Below are positions 1 through 7,048 of a DNA stretch of 64,000 nt, in pieces. Origin of the DNA: Candidatus Eiseniibacteriota bacterium. Lineage in GTDB: Bacteria > Eisenbacteria > RBG-16-71-46 > CAIMUX01. Both the position numbers and the translations under genes were made by a program. The stretch covers positions 1 to 64,000 of the forward strand of contig CAIMUX010000001.1 in the NCBI GenBank assembly GCA_903844735.1, written 5' to 3'. How positions within the stretch are numbered: position 1 is the first letter of the stretch; each line of letters opens with the position of its first letter. The notes under the pieces were generated by a model. It was given only the letters and a program-made list of their open reading frames with translations. It had not been told where the DNA came from and ran no database searches.

Positions 1-263
1 ACCCCGAGCTGGAGTACCGCGAGGCGGTCAAGTTCTACCAGCACGACGTCGACTGGGCGAACCGGCTCATCCTCGGCGACAGCCTGGAGGTGATGTCGTC
101 CCTGGCCACCCGCGAGAACCTGGCGGGCAAGGTCCAGATGATCTACATGGACCCGCCGTACGGCATCAAGTTCGCGAGCAACTTCCAGCCGCTGGTCGGG
201 AAGCGGGATGTGAAGGACAAGGAGCAGGACCTCACGCGTGAGCCGGAGATGGTGAAGACCTAA
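1..263 (+). pseudogene. Type III DNA methyltransferase (mod) fragment, cut by the window edge
   Basis: This is an internal piece of an adenine-specific type III methyltransferase, read from base 3 and ending at a TAA. It carries the catalytic motif DPPYGIK. Bases 1-240 match 1523-1762 of the second mod copy with about seven differences, most at third codon positions. The copies diverge where this one reads EPEMVKT-stop and the other continues EPEMVKAYRDTW. The C-terminal half is absent. The start lies outside the window, so whether the upstream part is intact cannot be seen. Confidence 0.8.
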
Positions 264-339
264 CGCGACGGCAGGTCCGCTCGTTCTTGGCGCCTCGAAC
301 CGAGCGACGTTCCATCTAACTTGCTCGGTGGGCGTTTGG

Positions 340-900
340 TCACTCCGGGTCCGTTCGGAAGCCGATGCGCTTCCGTCGTGGTTCGGGCGGGGCCATGAGC
401 TTGTGGATGGCGTCGAAGACCACCCGAAATTGCTGGTCGCAGCGCTGGTCGAGTTCGTTCAGGTGCCTGGCGAGCTCGGCGTGGGATAGCAGAATCCGGC
501 GGAGTCTGGTGAAAGCTCGCATGATCTCGATGTTCACTTGGATGGCTCGGGGGCTGTGCAGCACACTCGAGAGCATCGCGACGCCCTGCTCGGTGAAGGC
601 AAATGGACGGTGTCGTCTTCCACCACGCGGTTTGGCTAACGGTTCTATGCCTGTTGAGATCGAGTTTGAGGTCACAAATTGTGACCTCAAACTGGCGAAT
701 TCCTCCACGGTCAACTGGACCATGAAGTCGGGAGGGAATCTCTCATGGTTTCTCTTGACGGCCTGGACCAGAGCCTTGGTCTCCACGCCGTAGAGATCTG
801 CCAAGTCGCTGTCTAGCATGACTGTCAGGCCTCGGAGCAGCAGGATTCGTCCTTCGATTCGTTCCCTGGAAATCTGGATCTGGGTCTCTTTACCGGGCAT
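340..900 (-). CDS. ORF6N domain protein
   Basis: This 186-residue protein belongs to the ORF6N family, a DNA-binding domain of phage and mobile-element proteins. The N-terminal half has the family pattern: RILLLRGLTVMLDSDLADLY, then KRNHERFPPDFMVQLT and PFAFTEQGVAMLSSVL. The C-terminal part is helical (LLSHAELARHLNELDQR) and ends in a basic tail. I chose the ATG at 898-900 because GGGAGGA lies just upstream on the minus strand; the frame stays open upstream, but that part is low-complexity Arg/Gly/Ala. It sits between two mod copies, so it was probably carried in with the defence island. Target and role are unknown. Confidence 0.85.
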   Translation of the reverse strand: MPGKETQIQISRERIEGRILLLRGLTVMLDSDLADLYGVETKALVQAVKRNHERFPPDFMVQLTVEEFASLRSQFVTSNSISTGIEPLAKPRGGRRHRPFAFTEQGVAMLSSVLHSPRAIQVNIEIMRAFTRLRRILLSHAELARHLNELDQRCDQQFRVVFDAIHKLMAPPEPRRKRIGFRTDPE

Positions 901-1086
901 GGCAACTGTCCTCCCTGGTTTGGATTCCCCATCCGCCGCTCTCACTTGAGCCGGCAGCGTCCCGCCGATCCACCGTCCCAGATCCGTCGCCGCAAGGCGC
1001 CTACAGCCAGTTCCGTGCCGCCCCGCCCCCCGTCCACTTGCGCAACCCCCAGCCACTGCCTACATTCCCCCCGGAGGATTCACCGC

Positions 1087-2291
1087 ATGCCCCGACCCAG
1101 AAAGCCCGCCGCCACCGGCCCCCGCACCGCCGACTACCGTCACCAAGGCAGCACCCGCAAGAACAACCCGCCCGCGAAAATCGCCTCGGAGGGCAAGATC
1201 CCGAAGGTCGAGCCGGTCCCCTACGCCTACAGCCCGCACCTGCCGCCGGTCTTGCGTTTCGACCCCGACGGCGACGCCGACAAGCTCCCGCGCCTCCTCG
1301 AAAAGGCCCGCACCGCGCCGCTATCCGAGGACGAGGTGCGCCTCCTCTCCCAGGCGCTGCGCACCCAGGAGCCCTGGTTGGAGTGGTCCGGCAAGGCAGA
1401 GGAGCACCGCCGCCGCTTCTTCGAAGTCGATCCGGTGGCGTTACACATTCACGAGCGGGTGAGCACCCAGGCGATCTTAGACTGCGCGCGACGCACCGAC
1501 GTGGCGCGGGACCTCTTCGCCGACCCCGAGCTGGAGTACCGCGAGGCGGTCAAGTTCTACCAGCACGACGTCGACTGGGCGAACCGGCTCATCCTCGGCG
1601 ATAGCCTGGAGGTGATGTCGTCCCTGGCCACCCGCGAGAACCTGGCGGGCAAGGTCCAGATGATCTACATGGACCCTCCGTACGGCATCAAGTTCGCGAG
1701 TAACTTCCAGCCGCTGGTCGGCGAGCGGGACGTGAAGGACAAGGAGCAGGACCTCACGCGCGAGCCGGAGATGGTCAAGGCGTATCGGGACACGTGGCAT
1801 CTGGGGGTGCATTCGTATCTTTCGTATCTGCGGGATCGGTTGATATCCGCCCCGACATCAACCCGGGGATGCGCGGGCTGCTCAAGACCACCCCGAACAG
1901 CCAGCTCTTCACCGTCTTCGGCCTGCCCCAGGTGGAGTTGCACCGGCGCGGCGACGAGTGGATCGCGGATCTTCATGGCGTCGACATCTACGACCCGGCC
2001 GAGAACGTCATCCGTTCCACCGGGGCCGAGAAGGTCGCGGCCTGGTTCCTCGACAGCGACTACGACGGGCGGACGTTCTGCATCACGCAGGCGTTCTTCC
2101 CGGACCAGGATGCGTGGGAGAAGCTGGCCCGAGCGCTGAAGGGGGCGGTGGACGAGGCGGCGTTCGCGGCGTTCGGGGGGACGGAGTCGTTGCCGTTCAA
2201 GCCGGGGAAGCACCGGCGGGTGGCGGTGAAGGTGGTGGATCCTCGGGGGAATGAGGTGATGGTGGTGAGGGGGGTGGATCAGGCAGGTTAA
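1087..2291 (+). pseudogene. Type III restriction-modification methyltransferase (mod), middle deleted and frameshifted
   Basis: The gene starts at an ATG preceded by GGAGG and reads as the N-terminal half of a site-specific DNA methyltransferase. It includes NRLILGDSLEVMSSL and the catalytic motif DPPYGIKFASN, and continues to HSYLSYLRDRLI near base 1845. The frame then changes. The remaining ~450 bases encode the C-terminal end of the same family in another frame (NPGMRGLLKTTPNSQLFTVF, then AAWFLDSDYDGRTFCITQAF) to a TAA. The central part of the enzyme, usually several hundred residues, is missing. The junction lies around 1838-1850. It is very unlikely to encode an active methylase. Confidence 0.85.
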
Positions 2292-2361
2292 CGGCAAGTA
2301 GATGAATGTGTTAGATGTGACATTGGCCGAGACAGCGTCGTGCGCTCGAAGAGATGGACAG

Positions 2362-2426
2362 AGAATGTTGTCCGAGAGTACAGTGTTGTGCGAGAGGAGC
2401 AACGTGGCAGTTTCAGACAACATTCT
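2362..2426 (+). promoter_or_regulatory. Inverted and direct repeats around the start of the AbiEi-like gene
   Basis: AGAATGTTGTC (2362-2372) and its exact reverse complement GACAACATTCT (2416-2426) flank the likely SD and start codon. Between them GTTGTCCGAGAG (2368-2379) is echoed by GTTGTGCGAGAG (2385-2396), 17 bases later. AbiEi-type antitoxins are known to autorepress through repeats near their own promoters, so these are candidate operators. The long inverted repeat could also fold in the mRNA and hide the SD. Binding is inferred. Confidence 0.5.
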
Positions 2427-3456
2427 GCTCCGGGAAGGACTCCGAGAGCTCCAAAGCCGGCTTCCCGGAGGCTGGAGCGTAGTGCTCGACCGAAGCTCCC
2501 AGAAGGGTCCGAAGCGGAAGGACGCGATCTTTCGGGTCACGGCTCCGGACCAGCGATCGGGGGTCTTCGCCGTCGAAGTTCAAAAGCGACTGGAACCACG
2601 AGGGGTAGGGGAACTGGCGGCCCGGCCACCCGCCACGCCTGTCGATGCGGTGCGCCTGGTCCTGGCCCCGCACCTCAGTCAGTCCGTGTGCCGGCGTTTG
2701 ACTGAAGCTGGTCTCTCTTTCCTGGACCTCACCGGAAACGGTCGCCTCGAGCTCCAGGAGCCGGGACTGCTCATCCAGACGCAGGGAGCGCTCACCAACC
2801 CGGACCGGGAGGCCCGATCGTCGCAGTCCCTGCGGGGTGTCAAGGCGGGGCGGATTGTGCGCCTCCTTGTCGACTCGAAGCTGCCTCCCGGGGTGCGCGA
2901 GCTGGCCGACCGGGCGGGAGTCGATCCTGGCTATGTCTCGCGAATCCTGGGTCTGCTGGATCGACAGGCTCTCGTCGAGCGGCGGGGCTACGGACGAATC
3001 GTGAAGGTCGACTGGAGCCAACTTCTGCGCCGGTGGGCCCAGGATGCATCCCTGGAGTCCCGCGGAACGCAGATCGCCTGCCTCGATCCCCGTGGGCTAC
3101 CGGCGCTGCTCGCCCGGCTCAAAGAATTCGCGGGGCGGTACGCGCTCACGGGGACGCTGGCGGCAGAGGTGTTCGCTCCGGTCACTCCGTCCCGATTGGC
3201 GACGCTGTACCTGGATGACGTTGCCGAGTCGATGCCAAGTCTGGGACTCCGGCCGGCCGAAGCCGGCGCCAACGTCCTGGTCATCGAGCCGAAAGACGAC
3301 GGCGTGTTTATCGGCGCGGCGCCGCGTGGCGGACTGACCTACGTGGCTCCCAGTCAGGCGGCGGCGGATCTTCTCACGAGCCCCGGGCGTGGGCCGGCGG
3401 AGGCCGAGTCTCTGATCGCGTGGTTGGTCGAGAACGAGGATGCCTGGCGTGGATGA
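2404..3456 (+). CDS. Winged-helix regulator, AbiEi-like antitoxin
   Basis: The 350-residue protein has a central winged helix: GRIVRLLVDSKLPPGVRELA, then RAGVDPGYVSRILGLLDRQ and LVERRGYGRIVKVDW. A C-terminal domain follows that fits the AbiEi-like regulators of type IV toxin-antitoxin pairs. The frame is open from an ATG at 2302, but I prefer the GTG at 2404: GAGGAG lies five bases upstream, and the repeats at 2362-2426 would otherwise fall inside the coding region. Its 3' end overlaps the next gene by 17 bases, the usual two-gene arrangement. It probably represses its own promoter. The family assignment rests on architecture and context, not on a search. Confidence 0.7.
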   Translation: MAVSDNILLREGLRELQSRLPGGWSVVLDRSSQKGPKRKDAIFRVTAPDQRSGVFAVEVQKRLEPRGVGELAARPPATPVDAVRLVLAPHLSQSVCRRLTEAGLSFLDLTGNGRLELQEPGLLIQTQGALTNPDREARSSQSLRGVKAGRIVRLLVDSKLPPGVRELADRAGVDPGYVSRILGLLDRQALVERRGYGRIVKVDWSQLLRRWAQDASLESRGTQIACLDPRGLPALLARLKEFAGRYALTGTLAAEVFAPVTPSRLATLYLDDVAESMPSLGLRPAEAGANVLVIEPKDDGVFIGAAPRGGLTYVAPSQAAADLLTSPGRGPAEAESLIAWLVENEDAWRG

Positions 3457-3994
3457 GTTGTACATTCTCGCTCGCGGCGTGTTGCTTGATGCGTTGGAGG
3501 CTCTGAGCGAGCACCGAGGAGCGGCCCGTCTCGTAGGCCATGACGCCCGCTCCGTTCGCATCGTGCGAGGACTGGAGGGCGTTCTCGTCGACCGGGACCG
3601 CATGGCCATCGGATCGTTGCAGGCCGAAGACAGTCGTTCGCTGGAGATCCAGGTCGCCGGTTCCGCCGCCTTGCTGATCGCGAAGATGCACAAGATTCAG
3701 GATCGGCAGGGAACGTCGCGCCATGGCGACAAGGACGCGCTCGGCGTTCTCCGCCTTCTCCGCGGCACCAGCACCGAAGAGATGGCGGGGCGATTCCGAC
3801 GGGTGCTTCTCGACCCTGATTCCCGCGCCGCTGCCGAGACGGCCGCGAAGTGGCTCTTCCAGCAGTTCGGGAGTCCCCGAGGCGACGGGGTCGCGATGAC
3901 CCGGCAAGCAATCGGTCCCCTCGGCGATCCAGAGGAAATCTCCGCGTCCTGTGTCGCACTGGTAAGCGATCTACGGCGCGCGATCGGAGATTAG
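3440..3994 (+). pseudogene. AbiEii-like nucleotidyltransferase toxin, probable internal in-frame deletion
   Basis: This 184-residue frame begins inside the end of the antitoxin-like gene. The N-terminus (MPGVDELYILARGVLLDALE) and the C-terminal two thirds (RSVRIVRGLEGVLVDRDRMA, AGSAALLIAKMHKIQDRQGT, DKDALGVLRLLRGTSTEEMA) fit the nucleotidyltransferase-like partner of AbiEi-type regulators. The nucleotide-binding core normally found after about residue 25 is missing. The sequence jumps from ALSEHRGA to ARLVGHDAR near 3515-3535. The reading frame survives but the catalytic aspartates do not, so a loss of toxin activity is expected. A very divergent intact protein cannot be fully excluded. Confidence 0.6.
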
Positions 3995-4018
3995 GAGCAC
4001 TTGTTGCCTGCATCCCCG

Positions 4019-4070
4019 GCACTCAAAGGGGCGGTGGACGAGGCCGCGTTTGCGGGGACGGAGTTGGTGC
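4019..4070 (+). pseudogene. Short relic of a mod C-terminus
   Basis: About 50 bases resemble 2134-2195 of the mod pseudogene (ALKGAVDEAAFA followed by GTE), with a small gap. This is a third trace of a type III methyltransferase in the first 4.1 kb. It lies directly after the toxin-like relic and upstream of the DUF6088 relic. Confidence 0.6.
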
Positions 4071-4113
4071 CTGTCGCCGACCGGCGGGATCTTCACGTTC
4101 TGGCGTTTGGTTC

Positions 4114-4542
4114 TTGTCCGAAGAACATGCTATCTTCCCGGACGAAAAGCCGTGGGAAAAACACGCACAATCAATTGATAGGCAGGTCGTTAGAAGGCTG
4201 TTGGCCCGAAAGCCTGGCTGGGTCTTCACGCAGAGCCAGTTCGGCGATCTGGGGAGCCCGGAGGCCGTGCGCAAGGCCTTGGCTCGCCAGGTGGCATTCG
4301 GGAAGATCTGCCGCGCACGTGGTCTGTACGGCCTGCCGCGCCGCGATCCCCAATTAGGACCGCTTGTGCCTTCGGTCGAGGCGACCGTAGAGGCGCTGAA
4401 AGGCCGCGATGCAATCCGACTCCAGCCCCAGGGTGCCTACGCCGCGCAACATGGCCACCCAGGGGTCGCTCCAGCGCCGCTGCCGGGGGGGCGCACGACG
4501 CCCCAACGGACATATACCGACCGGGATACAGAAGCGACGTAA
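4114..4542 (+). pseudogene. DUF6088 / AbiEi-type antitoxin relic, internally deleted
   Basis: The frame contains the typical DUF6088 N-terminus: SIDRQVVRRLLARKPGWVFT, then LGSPEAVRKALARQVAFGKI, LYGLPRRDPQLGPL and EALKGRDAIRLQPQGAYAA. Directly after GAYAA (about 4440) the family sequence stops. A different frame of the next bases reads TPRNMAT, a motif expected roughly 50 residues further on in this family, so the middle is probably lost. The junction bases (acgccgcgcaac) could encode both sides. The start is uncertain: a TTG at 4114 is in frame, and no good SD is visible. Confidence 0.65.
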
Positions 4543-4547
4543 CGTGC

Positions 4548-4603
4548 TTGACAATAATGAATTGACAGGCCCGTCGTCCTAAGGTAAGAACTTTTACCTT
4601 AGG
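4548..4603 (+). promoter_or_regulatory. Promoter with perfect palindrome before the truncated ATPase gene
   Basis: Two TTGACA hexamers occur at 4548-4553 and 4562-4567. The second is 17 bases from TAAGAA (4585-4590), an acceptable -10. The palindrome CCTAAGGTAA (4578-4587) / TTACCTTAGG (4594-4603) covers this -10, and its right arm runs into the SD-like AGGGGG before the ATG at 4612. It could be a repressor operator, or an mRNA hairpin hiding the SD. Confidence 0.5.
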
Positions 4604-4611
4604 GGGTAGCG

Positions 4612-4745
4612 ATGTCGGATGAGGATTGGGGCTTGTACGGTAGGCGCGACGAGCTGGACCAGCTTTCCGGTATCTTCGACCGTGGTCGCTGGTTCTTCGT
4701 GAAGATCTCCGGCCGCCGGCGGATCGGGAAGACCACCCTGTGCGA
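4612..4745 (+). pseudogene. AAA-family ATPase, N-terminal fragment only
   Basis: A good start (ATG after AGGGGGTAGCG) opens MSDEDWGLYGRRDELDQLSG, then FFVKISGRRRIGKTTL. This is the beginning of an archaeal-type/DUF234-like ATPase, broken off just after the Walker A lysine-threonine. The following bases are the leader of the res gene, so everything downstream of the P-loop has been deleted. The frame runs on as nonsense to about 4812. Confidence 0.7.
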
Positions 4746-4769
4746 TTGTCCCATGAACAGGAGTCACCG

Positions 4770-5975
4770 ATGCCCGAAAGGAAGAGCGCACCCCGGCCCG
4801 TTCAACCGGTAGAAGACCCTGTCCTCTGCAGTCCCTACGAGGAACCGAATCGTTACTGGTTGTATGACAACGAAGGTGTGCCTCGCCTGATGCCCGGCCG
4901 TCGACCGGCCGGCTACTGGTACAAGACCGTGCGAACCGGGAAGATCCAGGAGGATCTGTTCCGTGAGGAGCAACGCGACGATCTTCCCCTGGTCAACGCT
5001 CTGCGCGACGACGTGAAACGCTGGCGCGAATCCAACTATCGAGGCGCTTCCAAGGTGACGGTCAACCTGCTCCTCCACTGGCGTCGCGCCGATGCCCCGC
5101 GGCGCCTGTTCTTCTGCCAGGCCGAGGCAGTGGAAACCCTGATCTACCTGATGGAGATCCGTATCCCCGGGAGATCGGCGCGGTCCGGCTTCCAGAAGTT
5201 CGCCCTCTCGGATTCCGACCTGAAAGCCCTGCTGGAGGGAGAGGAGACTCGGGAGCTTCCACCCACGAGTATCTCTCCCTGCCTGGTCGACAGGTCCGAC
5301 GACGGCGACCTTCTTCCCCTGCTTCGCCTCGGCTGCAAGATGGCCACCGGCAGCGGCAAGACGCTCGTCATGGCCATGCTCATCTGCTGGGCGTTCTGCA
5401 ACCGGCGCTTCAACCCAGAGACCCGGGACTACCCGAGTGCCGTTTTGATCTGCTGCCCGTCCTGAATCCGTACCGGCCACATCTCAGCACCAAGGATGTC
5501 GAGTACCTGACCATGAGGCCGGTGGTGCCGGTCGAACGTAGCCACCTGAACGCGGTCGACTTCCAGGGGGAGTGGGAGAAGGAGTCGGCCCGAACCCTGG
5601 ATACCAGCGATCTGGTGGAGAGCTTCGTCCGCAACAATCGTTTCGTCGGTCTCTCCATTCCCTATGTGTACCTCGACGAATCCCACCGTTATGAGCCCGA
5701 CTTCATCGTGCCCTTGCACGGAGGGCTTCAGGTCATCCTGGAGATCAAGGGGTACGAGTTCCGCGAACCCCGACCGCGTCCACGCCAAGAACACCGCAGC
5801 GCGGAAATGGGTGAGCGCGGTCAACAATCTCGGCGACTACGGACGGTGGGGGTTTGTGATCTGCCGGGAGGTGGGAAACCTGGAAGGAATGCTGGCCAGG
5901 ATCGCCGAGTCCGTGCCGCCGGGGTCACCCGGGGGCGACGTACCGATGATCGAGGATGCGGGCGTCGATACCTAA
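4770..5975 (+). pseudogene. Type III restriction enzyme (res), middle deleted and frameshifted
   Basis: From an ATG with AGGAG upstream the sequence matches the N-terminus of type III restriction subunits (CSPYEEPNRYWLYDNEG) and reaches the helicase Walker A motif CKMATGSGKTLVMAMLICWA. It stops after AVLICCPS near 5464. The C-terminal end of the same family follows in another frame (LLPVLNPYRP, VERSHLNAVDF, YEPDFIVPL, VILEIKGYEF), with one more frameshift near 5770 before HAKNTAARKWVSAVNNLGDY. The helicase motor between them is lost. The bases atctgctgcccg at the junction can encode ICCP of the first part and LLP of the second. With mod also broken, the type III system is dead. Confidence 0.85.
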
Positions 5976-6238
5976 CCATCCCCGAACCGAGAAGCCGGAG
6001 CAGATCCCACAGATCACGCGGGTGGTCCTGGGCAAGCTCGCCGAGGAAACGGCGCCGGCCACGGCGCCAAGTGTTCCCTCGGAGGAAAAGCACCTTGTGT
6101 TCGCCCCGGGACAGTGCGGATAGTCACGCTCTGACGGCACTCCACTTTGTTGGGGGCAGGCGACTCCTGTTGACCACAGGGCAGAAGGGGTGAACACAGC
6201 CTGCCTGCGCAGGAACAAGGTTCGAGAGAAGGTGCAAC

Positions 6239-6847
6239 ATGAACTACCTTTTGGTCACGCTGTTGTGGATAGCGTATTGTGTCCTTCACAGTTACTTGAT
6301 TAGCATGACAGTCACGAGCGCTGCCTCACGACTCCTGAGACGCTACTACGCTTTCTACCGGCTCTTCTACGTGGCACTGTCGCTGGTATTGCTGATTCCA
6401 CTGCTCGATTACACAGCGCAGATGAAGAGCGAGGTCATCGTCACCTATGGGCACCCGCTGTCCGTCGTCCGGCATGGGTTGATGGGGGCGGCGCTGCTGT
6501 TGTTCTTCTGGGCGTTCTTCTTCGACTATGATTCTCTGTCATTCTTTGGAATCCGGCAAATGCTCGACTTCGGGAAGGCGGTCGAATCGAAGCCGCCGGG
6601 AGCGCTGAAGAGGAAAGGTCTGTTGGGTGTGACCAGGCACCCGATGTATCTGGCACTCATCGTCTACCTGTGGTGCCAAACGTTCAGGACGGTGGACGTG
6701 ATACTCAACACCGTCTTGACGATCTACGTCATCGTGGGGACCTGGCTCGAAGAGAAGAAGCTTGTCCTGGAGTTCGGTGATTCCTATCGCAAGTACCAGC
6801 GGGAAGTGCCCATGCTGATTCCCTTCACAAAGGCTAAGGCGAGGTAG
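6239..6847 (+). CDS. Isoprenylcysteine carboxyl methyltransferase/NnrU-like membrane protein
   Basis: This 202-residue integral membrane protein has about five hydrophobic segments (LLVTLLWIAYCVLHSYLI, FYVALSLVLLIPLL, GAALLLFFWAFFF, and others). Its C-terminal signature RHPMYLALIVYLW followed by EEKKLVLEFGDSYRKYQREV is that of the ICMT-like phospholipid/isoprenylcysteine methyltransferase superfamily. Members methylate lipidic or prenylated substrates with S-adenosylmethionine; the substrate here is unknown. GAGAAGG precedes the ATG. It is the first intact gene after the eroded island and looks monocistronic. Confidence 0.75.
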   Translation: MNYLLVTLLWIAYCVLHSYLISMTVTSAASRLLRRYYAFYRLFYVALSLVLLIPLLDYTAQMKSEVIVTYGHPLSVVRHGLMGAALLLFFWAFFFDYDSLSFFGIRQMLDFGKAVESKPPGALKRKGLLGVTRHPMYLALIVYLWCQTFRTVDVILNTVLTIYVIVGTWLEEKKLVLEFGDSYRKYQREVPMLIPFTKAKAR

Positions 6848-7048
6848 GCTGAACCGCGATCCGTTCTTCACGGAGGCGTTTTGTGGGCGACCTTGAAGGC
6901 CGGTGGCGTGCGGACGGTCCACCGAGGCAAGATACGAGAGCGCTCGATCAGCTCACATGGACGTGCTACAGTGCCGTGTGCCTTTCATAGTGCGGGCGCG
7001 CTCACAGTGGAACGCCCGAGCCGGGAGAGTGCCTTCCTCGGAGCACCC

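Noticed and set aside
334-358. A third IS end next to the ORF6N gene
   Set aside because: tttggtcactccggg is shared with the IS tail near 55420, but the match is only 15 bases and lacks neighbouring similarity.
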